Source: Planococcus halocryophilus
GTDB lineage: Bacteria; Bacillota; Bacilli; Bacillales_A; Planococcaceae
Assembly: GCF_022489025.1 (NCBI RefSeq)
Contig: NZ_JAKVTG010000003.1
Span: 124,001 to 188,000, forward strand
Direction of reading: 5' to 3'
Length of the DNA stretch: 64,000 nt
Below the pieces are notes generated by a model. It was not told where the DNA came from. It was given only the letters and a program-made list of their open reading frames with translations, and made no database searches. A program made the position numbers and the translations under genes. Shown piece by piece: positions 37,529 to 45,342 of the stretch (positions are counted from its first letter, which is position 1; the number at the start of each line of letters is the position of its first letter).

Positions 37529-37732
37529 ATGGATTATGCAGGCGCATATGAAACGCTATTAAATTTTAGACATCTATTGGTAGATGAAAATTTAGAAAAT
37601 ATTAAAAAAGATTATATTCAATTTTCTTCTCATGAAATTGGTAACTCATTCTATAAACTAGTAGAAGAAGGATATATAGAAATTAAAAAAGTAAATGGTA
37701 GAAGTCCAGTAATACTTAAAGTCTTAAAGTAA
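37529..37732 (+). CDS. hypothetical phage protein, possible winged helix (67 aa)
   Basis: 67 residues, ATG after AGAGGTGATTAG. Helices (about 5-20, 30-48) followed by a two-strand hairpin (YIEIKKVNGRSPVILKVLK) fit a winged-helix layout: HEIGNSFYKLVEEGYIEI looks like a recognition helix followed by a wing. A DNA-binding role is inference only. Confidence 0.5.
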   Translation: MDYAGAYETLLNFRHLLVDENLENIKKDYIQFSSHEIGNSFYKLVEEGYIEIKKVNGRSPVILKVLK

Positions 37733-37765
37733 GTTTAATCACTAAATCGGAATGGGAAGTGTAAA

Positions 37766-38182
37766 ATGGAATACATCATTGAAAGAAACTCATCTACAAG
37801 AACTGATGATAAAGCTACAGACGTTCAAGCAGCTGGACTCAAAGAGTATGTAAACTACAATGTAAATGAAGAAGGTTATAAGCTTCATTCTATAATTCCT
37901 ATTCCTAATGGAGATCATTTAGTAGTTTTAGAGCCAGATAATAGTATTGCATACAATGTTTATTATTATGACAATGACTCAGGAAAGATGATTCTTGAGT
38001 TTGAAACTGCTGATATGCTTGAACAACTAAAGCTAATCAAAGAAACGGATGAAGTTATAATAGAGAACTCAGAGGGTATTTTTGAGTGTAAATATGTTAA
38101 AAGCAGAATTAATATTTTTGATAGTGGATCAATCATTTCTGAAGTATTAGATGTTTTCCTAACGGTAAACAAAGTAGAATAA
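37766..38182 (+). CDS. hypothetical phage protein (138 aa)
   Basis: 138 residues, start after GGGAAGTG. Acidic and rich in short strands; no motif recognised. Last gene of the small left-arm operon, nine bases before a terminator. Confidence 0.55.
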   Translation: MEYIIERNSSTRTDDKATDVQAAGLKEYVNYNVNEEGYKLHSIIPIPNGDHLVVLEPDNSIAYNVYYYDNDSGKMILEFETADMLEQLKLIKETDEVIIENSEGIFECKYVKSRINIFDSGSIISEVLDVFLTVNKVE

Positions 38183-38190
38183 CCATTCCA

Positions 38191-38219
38191 ACATTCTCAT
38201 TGACTTGAGAGTGTTTTTT
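38191..38219 (+). terminator. intrinsic terminator of the small left-arm operon
   Basis: ACATTCTCA and TGAGAGTGT (9 bp with one G-U) around TTGACT, followed by TTTTTA. Confidence 0.85.
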
Positions 38220-38365
38220 ATTTGTTCATTTTTAATCCTGTGAGACTGTTAAGACGACTTTGTTATAAAGGTGAATTCTTATTCACTTATCTCGAGTAGA
38301 AGCCTTCAGCAATTGATTAGCTATTAAAAATGAGCAACTAACAGGTGATCTAATTGTGAAAAGTA

Positions 38366-38820
38366 TTTTTAACGGAAAAACACGACATAAATGCCTAGAA
38401 GTGGGACATAAACTTATGAAGGAACTATTTTAAATTATGATTACGTCAGAAAATGCGACTTTTTTCCACTTCCCACGCCTAGAACAGTAGATACTACTTT
38501 TTAAATTAAATGAGTAAAACCATTTAACGGAAAAATGCGACAAAAAGTACAATCTCACGGCTAGAACAGTAGATACTACTTTTTATTTTAAACACAGAAA
38601 TCCATTACACGGAAATATACGACATTTTATTACCTCTACGACTCTTAAGTAGTAGATACTACTTTTCAAATTGAATTGATCCTATCAACTGGAAATCAAA
38701 ATAACCATAAAATTTATTTCATGGGGAAAATAAGGTAGTTTGAGATTCGTGAATATTCAATTGTCACAACTTAGACACATTTAAGGAAAAGTTACACGGA
38801 AAACGAAAATAGAGCAAATG
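38366..38820 (+). repeat. tandem degenerate 82-83 bp repeats in a gene-free stretch
   Basis: The stretch 38220-39071 has no credible gene. Within it a unit recurs: an ACGGAAAaATgCGACa element (at 38372, 38443, 38527 and 38609, weaker at 38690 and 38796) followed about 40 bases later by the palindrome AGTAGATACTACT plus TTTT at 38486, 38568 and 38651 (spacings 82 and 83). AGTAG/CTACT arms flank ATA. The array could be iterons for replication, an operator array, or a repeated small RNA. Confidence 0.7.
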
Positions 38821-39023
38821 TTGATTTTAGTAGTGTACAATGGGAAAATTGGTCAAATGGTAAATAATGGTAAAGGCTAGGGAAGTGAGGAGATCTTTTT
38901 TTTTCTAAAATAAAATAAAATTATCAAAAGATTTTTTAATCATATGAAACGATTTAAAGCATCATATGTATTTGTAGCTACTAACCCTAATATCCAGCTA
39001 AGGCTTCTCTACGATTAACTGAG

Positions 39024-39059
39024 ATTCTTAGAGGCGTACATAAAAGCATATCTAAGAAT
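39024..39059. promoter_or_regulatory. 9-bp perfect inverted repeat before a tiny ORF
   Basis: ATTCTTAGA (39024-39032) and TCTAAGAAT (39051-39059) with an 18-base centre, 13 bases before the ATG at 39072. It may be an operator or a leader hairpin. Confidence 0.35.
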
Positions 39060-39071
39060 TGGTTGAAAAAT

Positions 39072-39191
39072 ATGGTAAATATTAAGAATAATATAGTAAA
39101 ATGGTATGAAAAATTATTTAAAATAGTGGTTGATAGAATCGAGTCTCAACCGTATAATGTATATTACATGGATATTTTAATAATAATTTGA
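39072..39191 (+). CDS. possible 39-residue phage peptide
   Basis: Short ORF starting MVNIKNNIVKWYEKLFKIVV with a hydrophobic C-terminus (DILIII). It lies between a 9-bp inverted repeat and a terminator, which looks like a tiny transcription unit, but the ribosome site is weak. It may be non-coding. Confidence 0.25.
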   Translation: MVNIKNNIVKWYEKLFKIVVDRIESQPYNVYYMDILIII

Positions 39192-39201
39192 TGTTTTATT
39201 G

Positions 39202-39237
39202 AAGCGCATGGGCTGATATGAGCCTAGTGCGCTTTTG
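39202..39237 (+). terminator. intrinsic terminator in the prophage left arm
   Basis: AAGCGCA with an inner GGGCT/AGCC stem and TGCGCTT, followed by TTGTTG; about 11 bp of pairing. Confidence 0.75.
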
Positions 39238-39311
39238 TTGTTTCATATAATGTAAATAAAATCTTAAAGTGTAAAATAATAGAAAATTAATAATGAAGGT
39301 GGATTTTTAGA

Positions 39312-39497
39312 ATGAAAAAATATTATGACTGCTTCAGCACATTACAAAAAGAGTTTTTAGATGCTAATAAAGTATTTCCATTTAAGACTGCTGTACACCA
39401 TAAGAATTCGAATACAATTTGGGTTTACTTAAAGAATGACAAATTAGATTTATTGCTTAGCGAATGGACGAATAACAGAAATAAGCAAGTCGTATAA
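39312..39497 (+). CDS. hypothetical phage protein (61 aa)
   Basis: 61 residues, start ten bases after AAGGTGG. No motif is recognised; helical N-terminus and a strand pair (AVHHKNSNTIWVYLKNDKL). Its stop is one base before the compound hairpin at 39499. Confidence 0.5.
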   Translation: MKKYYDCFSTLQKEFLDANKVFPFKTAVHHKNSNTIWVYLKNDKLDLLLSEWTNNRNKQVV

Positions 39498-39498
39498 G

Positions 39499-39561
39499 TT
39501 GGGGACGAAGTCAAACATCCTTTCACTATATTAGTGAATTGTACTTTGACTTCGTCCCCAA
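39499..39561. repeat. compound hairpin, REP/MITE-like
   Basis: Perfect 17-bp inverted repeat (TTGGGGACGAAGTCAAA at 39499-39515 with its complement at 39545-39561) enclosing a second 7-bp hairpin (39522-39528/39532-39538). There is no T-run on either strand. The GGGGAC-type stem resembles palindromic repeats mobilised by REP-associated transposases in Firmicutes; that link is inferred. Confidence 0.6.
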
Positions 39562-39587
39562 AATAAAAAGGAGAATAGGAGAAAAAA

Positions 39588-41135
39588 ATGAATATCGTGG
39601 ACACAAAAACATTATCTATTAAAGAAGGTATTGAGCTTTGTATTAAAAATGGTTTACCTGGGGCAGAAGCTCAGCTTGTGAGTTTCACTAAGAATAAGAA
39701 ACTAGCAACAAATCAAAAAGTTAAGCTGCAAGGCAACTTAGAAAGTCTATTTTATGAAGTATTAATAACTGGTGGCGGTCAGAGTGGAAAATGTATTTTA
39801 AACGGTGAAAAAGAGAATCCTACTGAGAGAATCACTGGAAATTCAGCTAATGGAAAAAAGCCTACTGAAGAAGATGAAATCCTTAAAGAATACTTTTTCG
39901 CTGAATTAGTTAGAAGAATTGGACACAGAGAAGAAGGCTGGAGCGAAACTTATAATCTTTGGGGTAGAGACTGGATCAATCAGCTTTCTATTTCAGACAT
40001 GGAATGGGCAAACTTTGAAACCGAGCTTAAGAAAACATTTAGCAATATTGAAAAGTTAAACGAAAATGCTATTAAAGATATTTTTAATAATATTAAAGAA
40101 AACTTAAAGAAAAATACTAGAGCATTGGCTATTAAATCTATTGAGCGGTTAGAAAAAGAGAATCGCATTAAGACAGAAATAGAATTCTTTCAGGCAATTG
40201 CTAAAGGTTCTTATGTCGAGGCGATGCTTAAAGAAGGAATTGAAGAAGGTGAAATAGTAGATTATCACAATGAGATATCTGAAAAAATGCAAATGAGAAT
40301 TGCAGCTGAAATCGGTGAAAGGCTTGTGCCATTTGAGATGTCATATAAACGTTATAAGGTTGTTTCTGCTTTCCCTCAGTTTGGTACCCCTGAAGAGAAA
40401 GAAGCCCTAAGAGCTATTGGAGAATGGTTAATTGATGAATATAGCGTTGATTATCTATATAACCGGATTAGAATCTATGTTATTGATCCTAGCAGCAAGA
40501 AAGATATCTCAAAGAAGGAAGCAGAAACTACTTTTGTTAATCGAATTATTAATAAGGCAAATCAAAGAATGAACAGAAAAGATTATAAAACTACTCATAA
40601 ATTCCAAAATGCTTTTTATCGTTTATCAATGTTCATGCTACTAGATATTAAGAAGATTGAAGGACTAAAAGAAACTATTCTTAGCGAAAAGAAAAATCTA
40701 AATCAAGTATCTTCTGAATGTGTATTTCAATATGCCTTAAAATATGGCGAGAAATATGAAGCGCCAAAAGAAGAGCGTACAGTTTTTGGGTTTGGAGAAG
40801 TTAGCTTAGAGGATAAGAAGAAGGAGATTCCAGAAGCTTTGAAAGATGTTGATATTACTAAGTTATTTGATGAGGTTAAGCCTGTAGAAATAAAAAATAA
40901 GGAATTAGAGTGGATGAATCGCTTTCCTGCTAATCCTAAGAAGAGAAAAGAAGTTACAAAAACAAAACCTAGTGTATATGTAAAGCCAACTATTACAGGA
41001 AATATGATTGATATTGAAGCGATTAAAAACGAAATCGAGCCAGTTAAAGTTGAGAAGCAATATAATCGAATATTTGGATCAACGTTTGTTATTAGAAACG
41101 AAAATAAAATAAAGGAGTTTGTCGCAAATGAATAA
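39588..41135 (+). CDS. large orphan phage protein (515 aa)
   Basis: No family recognised. The protein is strongly charged and helical. A glycine-rich loop GGGQSGKCILNGEKEN at about residue 64 resembles a nucleotide-binding loop but lacks a full Walker A (GxxxxGK[ST] would need T/S after K). Long helices run 140-215; the C-terminal third (about 400-480) is Lys/Glu-rich and may be disordered. The start follows AAAAGGAG. It overlaps the next gene by 8 bp. The position in the early/middle arm suggests a DNA-metabolism or regulatory role, unproven. Confidence 0.65.
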   Translation: MNIVDTKTLSIKEGIELCIKNGLPGAEAQLVSFTKNKKLATNQKVKLQGNLESLFYEVLITGGGQSGKCILNGEKENPTERITGNSANGKKPTEEDEILKEYFFAELVRRIGHREEGWSETYNLWGRDWINQLSISDMEWANFETELKKTFSNIEKLNENAIKDIFNNIKENLKKNTRALAIKSIERLEKENRIKTEIEFFQAIAKGSYVEAMLKEGIEEGEIVDYHNEISEKMQMRIAAEIGERLVPFEMSYKRYKVVSAFPQFGTPEEKEALRAIGEWLIDEYSVDYLYNRIRIYVIDPSSKKDISKKEAETTFVNRIINKANQRMNRKDYKTTHKFQNAFYRLSMFMLLDIKKIEGLKETILSEKKNLNQVSSECVFQYALKYGEKYEAPKEERTVFGFGEVSLEDKKKEIPEALKDVDITKLFDEVKPVEIKNKELEWMNRFPANPKKRKEVTKTKPSVYVKPTITGNMIDIEAIKNEIEPVKVEKQYNRIFGSTFVIRNENKIKEFVANE

Positions 41136-41424
41136 TCTAGTAACTTTTTTGCCACTATTCTTTAAGACATTTAATAAATCTGAGCGAGAATATATTTTAA
41201 GAGTATCTGTTAAAGCAGTAGATGAACATAAGCATGAAGATGATTTGATAGATTATACATTTATTAGGCTTGTAGATTCATTTTGTGTATACGCTACCCA
41301 TAAAATTGATACAGCAGGGAGAATTGAAGCAATGAATTTCAATGAAGAAGAATTAGAAGAATTTAAGTGGGAGCTTCATAGAGCAATCGGAGAGAGGTAT
41401 TTTGGAAAGCAGATGATTAGCTAA
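41128..41424 (+). CDS. hypothetical phage protein (98 aa)
   Basis: 98 residues beginning MNNLVTFLPLFFKTFNKSER, with AAAGGAG ten bases upstream. Its ATG overlaps the end of the 515-residue gene, so the two are probably translated together and may act together. Helical, acidic; no domain seen. Confidence 0.6.
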   Translation: MNNLVTFLPLFFKTFNKSEREYILRVSVKAVDEHKHEDDLIDYTFIRLVDSFCVYATHKIDTAGRIEAMNFNEEELEEFKWELHRAIGERYFGKQMIS

Positions 41425-41616
41425 TTTTATTTATCAATTTTTAATTTCATACTACGGAAAGTGCAACAAGTCTGCATTTATATTTATGTAGGCGATAAGC
41501 CTATAAGATAGTTTTCCTTGTGATAGTTTTCAATTCATTCTTTTTCCTTTTTCTCCTAGTTTTCGAAATTGTAATCATGGGTTAATTTTTGTCATTATTT
41601 ATTCCTCCATGAAATG

Positions 41617-41650
41617 CTTAATAGTTATTCCTTCCATTATAGCTATTAAG
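41617..41650. promoter_or_regulatory. inverted repeat in the gap before a small HTH gene
   Basis: CTTAATAG (41617-41624) and CTATTAAG (41643-41650) are perfect 8-bp arms with 18 bases between, in the 313-base gap 41425-41737 that otherwise holds nothing recognisable. It is a candidate operator for the HTH protein encoded downstream, or a weak terminator (a T-run follows at 41655). Confidence 0.4.
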
Positions 41651-41737
41651 TCAATTTTTTTGAGAATAAGGAAAATAATTATTCATAAGATACACGATGG
41701 AAATATAAATAAAGACGAATGAAAGAGGTGAAATAGT

Positions 41738-41929
41738 ATGAATCATAATGAAGAAGTAAGAAATGAGTTTCAAAATTATCTTAAAGATAACGGAGTTAAA
41801 ATGGGTTTTGTAGCGAGTGAAATCGGAATTCCCTTAAACTCATTATCCAAGTGGAGAAACTCATATTTTGATTTTCGTATAGATAAATTAATCATGATTA
41901 AGAAATACCTTAAAGAAAAAGCAAAGTAA
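41738..41929 (+). CDS. small helix-turn-helix protein
   Basis: 63 residues, start after AAAGAGGTG. VRNEFQNYLKDNGVKMGFVASEIGIPLNSLSKWRN fits a Cro/CI-like or XRE-like helix-turn-helix: FVASEIG is helix 2 and LNSLSKWR is the recognition helix. No dimerisation or ligand domain remains. It could regulate the adjacent 475-residue gene or itself through the inverted repeat upstream. Confidence 0.7.
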   Translation: MNHNEEVRNEFQNYLKDNGVKMGFVASEIGIPLNSLSKWRNSYFDFRIDKLIMIKKYLKEKAK

Positions 41930-41976
41930 GAGTGGAGAGATAGAGAAGAGAAAAAAGTAAATGGGGTTAATGGGAA

Positions 41977-43404
41977 ATGGTAAAAGTAGAGATTGATAAT
42001 AAAACATATGGTTCTGAATTATATTCTGATAAAGAAATTGAAGAAATCAAGCAGCAGTTTTTAGAGGATTTATGGGTAATGGAAATTAAAAAATCTCCAA
42101 TGGGTTATAAATTTCCTGATGGAACTTATGTAAAGCATCAGATGAAGTCTTCAAATGATTGGTTTAATTCTAGGGTTCATAATTCTTGGAAGAAAATTAG
42201 GATTAACCGTAAAGCATACGATCAAGCACCTTTACACTTAGATGAATGGCTTGGAGAAGTTGCCATAGCGACTCAAACTATTGTAAGCAGCTTTAAGCCA
42301 GAAATTAGTATCAGAGCAAACTACAACTGGGAAGGCATCCTAACAGAAAACTTTAGTAGCTTAAATATATTGTTTGCATATATAAATGTTGGTTTAGATA
42401 AATCAATGGCGAGATATGTAAGGTTGCAAGATGAAATTAGAGAAACTACTGAAACTCAATATTTAGCAGACGGATCAAGCTATAAAGCCACTATTTATAC
42501 TAGTATAGGTGCTCAATCAACTGATGAATTAGTAGAAGGTGCAGATGGAAATCAAGAGCCATTAATGAACCTTTTAGGCGATGAGGCAAGCTTATATTTT
42601 GCAGGTGGAAATACTGAGGGAAGTCATTTCATGCAATGGTTTAAAAAGTCTAAGAAACGTATTCTTACTAAGAAACAACTAAAATTCCTTGATGATATGG
42701 AAAAAGCGGATCATGAGGGAACTACAAAGAATAGTTATACGATGAATGATAAGGAAGAAATAACAGGAATGTCAGCTTCAGGAGTTAGCAGAATTAAGAG
42801 AAATATTTTAGAAAGAACATTGAAAGCCTATGAAAAAGAAAATCCATTAGGAAAGCAAACGAATTTACAACTTAGAAAAGAAAGTGAACTTAAATTTTGG
42901 AATGGAGTTATTGACATTATTTATTGTGAAGAAGAGATGATAGACAAGCAAAATCAATTTTTCTCAAATTGGATAGTTGCCAATATGACAAATTCATTCC
43001 TATCTGATTTAGTTTATGATAATGATAATTTATCAAGTTCGGACGTATTTAATGTTACTGGCGCAATGTTCAATAAGAATTCAGTTATAGAGGGTAAGAC
43101 ACTGTATAAAATTGTAGGGTTGATTGAGGCAAGATTAAACAAGCTTGAGGAATTTGAAACTACAGTAGTGAAGTTTTACCGCAAAGAATCAGAAAATAAT
43201 AGATGGAGTCTAAAAAGGCATCAAGCATGGAAACGAAAGAATTTAGCTTTCAAGTATCCTGATAAATATGATTATGATGAGAAGAAAGATAAGTTGATTC
43301 AGAAAAAGTCAGTTGATTTAGGAAAGAAAAAATTACACATCGCAAGACGTTTGACGACTTCAGGAGCTTCATATGATGTTATTGCTATGGGAGAGATAGA
43401 TTAA
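41977..43404 (+). CDS. large phage protein with an HTH resembling sigma region 4
   Basis: 475 residues, unrecognised overall; GGGAAATGG is a weak ribosome site. At about residues 226-285 the segment LTKKQLKFLDDMEKADHEGT...MSASGVSRIKRNILERTLKAY resembles the LSxxQ...GVSRxxVSRIKKR layout of sigma-70 region 4 or related HTH proteins. The N-terminal third has helices around LHLDEWLGEVAIATQTIVSS. A Lys-rich C-terminus (about 410-460) could bind nucleic acid. Late-gene activator is a speculation from location and HTH. Confidence 0.6.
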   Translation: MVKVEIDNKTYGSELYSDKEIEEIKQQFLEDLWVMEIKKSPMGYKFPDGTYVKHQMKSSNDWFNSRVHNSWKKIRINRKAYDQAPLHLDEWLGEVAIATQTIVSSFKPEISIRANYNWEGILTENFSSLNILFAYINVGLDKSMARYVRLQDEIRETTETQYLADGSSYKATIYTSIGAQSTDELVEGADGNQEPLMNLLGDEASLYFAGGNTEGSHFMQWFKKSKKRILTKKQLKFLDDMEKADHEGTTKNSYTMNDKEEITGMSASGVSRIKRNILERTLKAYEKENPLGKQTNLQLRKESELKFWNGVIDIIYCEEEMIDKQNQFFSNWIVANMTNSFLSDLVYDNDNLSSSDVFNVTGAMFNKNSVIEGKTLYKIVGLIEARLNKLEEFETTVVKFYRKESENNRWSLKRHQAWKRKNLAFKYPDKYDYDEKKDKLIQKKSVDLGKKKLHIARRLTTSGASYDVIAMGEID

Positions 43405-43530
43405 ATTGATAAAGAAGAGTCTTATTTTTTTATTTCATATTAAATAAATTTGTATAGATTAAACCATTATAACAATAACATAAAAGTTGGGAAAAGTAAA
43501 AAGAATGAATTGAAATGGGAGAGATAACTG

Positions 43531-43683
43531 ATGAAAAAACTAGAATTGCTTATGAAAATTGATGCTCAGATAGAAAAGTTAAATGAATCAATTGAGAATA
43601 TGGAAGAAACATTAGAAAGGATTAAAACCGGACTTGATGAAGATCAGCAGAAAGTGAGGTTGATTGTAGATGTACAAGCATAA
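43531..43683 (+). CDS. small phage coiled-coil protein (50 aa)
   Basis: 50 residues, MKKLELLMKIDAQIEKLNES then a continuous acidic coiled coil. The start follows GGGAGAG. It overlaps the next tiny ORF by 14 bp. No family recognised. Confidence 0.5.
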   Translation: MKKLELLMKIDAQIEKLNESIENMEETLERIKTGLDEDQQKVRLIVDVQA

Positions 43684-43756
43684 TTTAACTCCTGCTTATC
43701 TTACTGATGAGCAGAAGAAGGAAATGTTTAATCTAGAAAATTTAATGAAGAACTAG
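43670..43756 (+). CDS. possible 28-residue phage peptide
   Basis: MYKHNLTPAYLTDEQKKEMF and eight more residues; GTGAGG lies upstream and it is phased to overlap the previous gene's end. Too short to judge; may be real in this tightly packed region. Confidence 0.3.
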   Translation: MYKHNLTPAYLTDEQKKEMFNLENLMKN

Positions 43757-43789
43757 GGTAACCCAGAAGAGAAAAAGGAGACTGAGGAA

Positions 43790-44374
43790 ATGACGGAGAT
43801 GGATATTTTAATCGATACATTGATTCAGAAACAAAACAGCATCTTAAATAAAGCACAAATTGTAGACAAAAAAGCCGAGATTTATAAGTTGTCGGAAAAA
43901 GGCGATGTCATTGAACAGCTTATAACGGCATATATCGTTATGGAAGAAGAGCTAGATTCATCTATTGAGAGCTTTGAGAAAACTGAAGAGGCTGTTAAAA
44001 ATGCTTGGACAAAGATTAAGAATCAAACTTTAGAAGCGTGGGAATCAATCAGTCAGAAATATGAGGAAGTTGAAGAAACTGAGAGACAAGCTAAGTTAGA
44101 TGAAAAATTAGATCGGCTAGAGCTTCAGAAAGATGATTTTGATAGTGACCTATCTTTTGTAGAGTTAGAAATTAGCTTCTATGAGCCTAGTGGTGACTAC
44201 ACGATTGACTACTCAATTGAAGAAAGCAACAACGTTAATAGAGGTGGAAAGATGATTTTCAACCCATTTAGCTCTAATAAAACTGTTTTAGCATCCAAAG
44301 CAACTAAACTGATTGGAAAGTATAAAGAAGAATTACACGGTGGAGAGAAAATTGAGTATAAGGGTTTCATGTAA
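43790..44374 (+). CDS. hypothetical phage coiled-coil protein (194 aa)
   Basis: 194 residues, start nine bases after AAAAAGGAG. Residues about 40-120 form a long acidic coiled coil (EESFEKTEEAVKNAWTKI...EEVEETERQAKLDEKLDRLE). The C-terminal part is more globular (GGKMIFNPFSSNKTVLASK). No enzymatic motif. A hairpin with T-rich tail follows. Confidence 0.55.
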   Translation: MTEMDILIDTLIQKQNSILNKAQIVDKKAEIYKLSEKGDVIEQLITAYIVMEEELDSSIESFEKTEEAVKNAWTKIKNQTLEAWESISQKYEEVEETERQAKLDEKLDRLELQKDDFDSDLSFVELEISFYEPSGDYTIDYSIEESNNVNRGGKMIFNPFSSNKTVLASKATKLIGKYKEELHGGEKIEYKGFM

Positions 44375-44398
44375 ATGAAAAATATTAAGAAGAAACTA

Positions 44399-44435
44399 GC
44401 AGCAGGATATTTGTCTTGCTGCATCCGTTTTTATT
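44399..44435 (+). terminator. probable terminator in the left arm
   Basis: GCAGCAGGA and TCTTGCTGC (9 bp, one G-U) followed after ATCCG by TTTTTATT. Confidence 0.55.
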
Positions 44436-44483
44436 GCATATTAGAAGACTTAAAAAGATGAAAAGTAGACAGGAGAAATTGAA

Positions 44484-44954
44484 ATGGCAATTGCTACAGT
44501 AAAAAAGAATGGATATATGATTGAGGACTTAAAGAATATTAAAAATAGATTGCTTCAGTCTGAAATGAATGAGGCCGAAAAGAAAGAGCTTAAAAATGTG
44601 CTGCTAAATGTAATTGATGATGTTAAAGCGAGTGATCCAGAGTTTAAAGTGAAATTCTTTACTTATTCTAACAATGGACATCATGAAACATATTTAAACT
44701 ACGCTGATATGTATTTAAACAAATTATATAGTGACATTGAGAATGTTATTAGCCGATTGAAAATGGGAAATATGAACGGCTCTTATATAGCTTCAATTTT
44801 AGATAAGATAATTCAGACTAATTTATATATGGATAGCATTCAAAAGTACATTGATGAAACAAGCCATTTGCAAGAAGGTAATTATGAAATGGGTATTCTG
44901 AAGATGGGCGACAGAATAGCAGGAGAATATACAATTTTAGATAGCTTAGATTGA
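44484..44954 (+). CDS. hypothetical phage protein (156 aa)
   Basis: 156 residues, start after CAGGAGAAA. Helical throughout, with a central tyrosine-rich stretch (YSNNGHHETYLNYADMYLNKLYSD, quoted in part). No family recognised. It heads a group of small genes running to the antisense Abi-like gene. Confidence 0.5.
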   Translation: MAIATVKKNGYMIEDLKNIKNRLLQSEMNEAEKKELKNVLLNVIDDVKASDPEFKVKFFTYSNNGHHETYLNYADMYLNKLYSDIENVISRLKMGNMNGSYIASILDKIIQTNLYMDSIQKYIDETSHLQEGNYEMGILKMGDRIAGEYTILDSLD

Positions 44955-44982
44955 GAAAATTTAAATTGGAGTGGAGAGACTT

Positions 44983-45123
44983 ATGATGAAAACTAATAAT
45001 GTCGAAGGTAAGAAATATACGCTTACTGAAATTGAGAAAAAAGAAATGGAATTAAAAAAAGCTGATCCATTTGAATATTGGCTTAAATATGAAGGATTTG
45101 GAAAACTGGGAGGAGGGAAATAA
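44983..45123 (+). CDS. small hypothetical phage protein (46 aa)
   Basis: 46 residues, MMKTNNVEGKKYTLTEIEKK at the start, after GTGGAGAG. Charged, helical; its stop is one base before the next gene's ATG, which suggests coupled translation. Confidence 0.45.
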   Translation: MMKTNNVEGKKYTLTEIEKKEMELKKADPFEYWLKYEGFGKLGGGK

Positions 45124-45124
45124 T

Positions 45125-45316
45125 ATGGGATTCTTAGAAGTTTTGACAATTATATTTGTGGTATTACAGCTAACTGGAGTTATTGCTTGGAGTTGGTGGT
45201 TAGTGTTTTTACCATTAATTATTGCTGTAGGGATTTATGTAGTTTGGTTACTGATTATTTTGATTGCTGCTAAAATAAGTCAGAAAGAATTAGATAAGCA
45301 TTTTAAAATCAAATGA
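45125..45316 (+). CDS. small phage membrane protein (63 aa)
   Basis: 63 residues, starting at the ATG at 45125 after GGGAGGAGGG. It is almost entirely hydrophobic in two helices (about 4-20 and 22-46), ending in a charged tail (KISQKELDKHFKIK). Holin-like in layout but far from any lysis gene; the role is unknown. It converges with the Abi-like gene. Confidence 0.5.
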   Translation: MGFLEVLTIIFVVLQLTGVIAWSWWLVFLPLIIAVGIYVVWLLIILIAAKISQKELDKHFKIK

Positions 45317-45342
45317 AAAAGTGACGATTAAAGAACCGTCAC
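45315..45342 (-). terminator. terminator of the antisense Abi-like gene
   Basis: GTGACG (45321-45326) and CGTCAC (45337-45342) pair; on the minus strand the stem is followed by TTTTTC. It overlaps the gene's stop codon. Confidence 0.6.

Noticed and set aside
38366-38820. CRISPR array
   Set aside because: Repeat units are degenerate, 82-83 bp apart and include conserved 'spacers'; there are no cas genes and no uniform 24-40 bp repeats.
38366-38820. Type III toxin-antitoxin (ToxI-like) repeat RNA
   Set aside because: No ToxN/AbiQ-like gene follows; the next genes are a 39- and a 61-residue ORF without similarity to that nuclease.
39499-39561. Intrinsic terminator
   Set aside because: The stem is strong but neither strand has a T-run after it.
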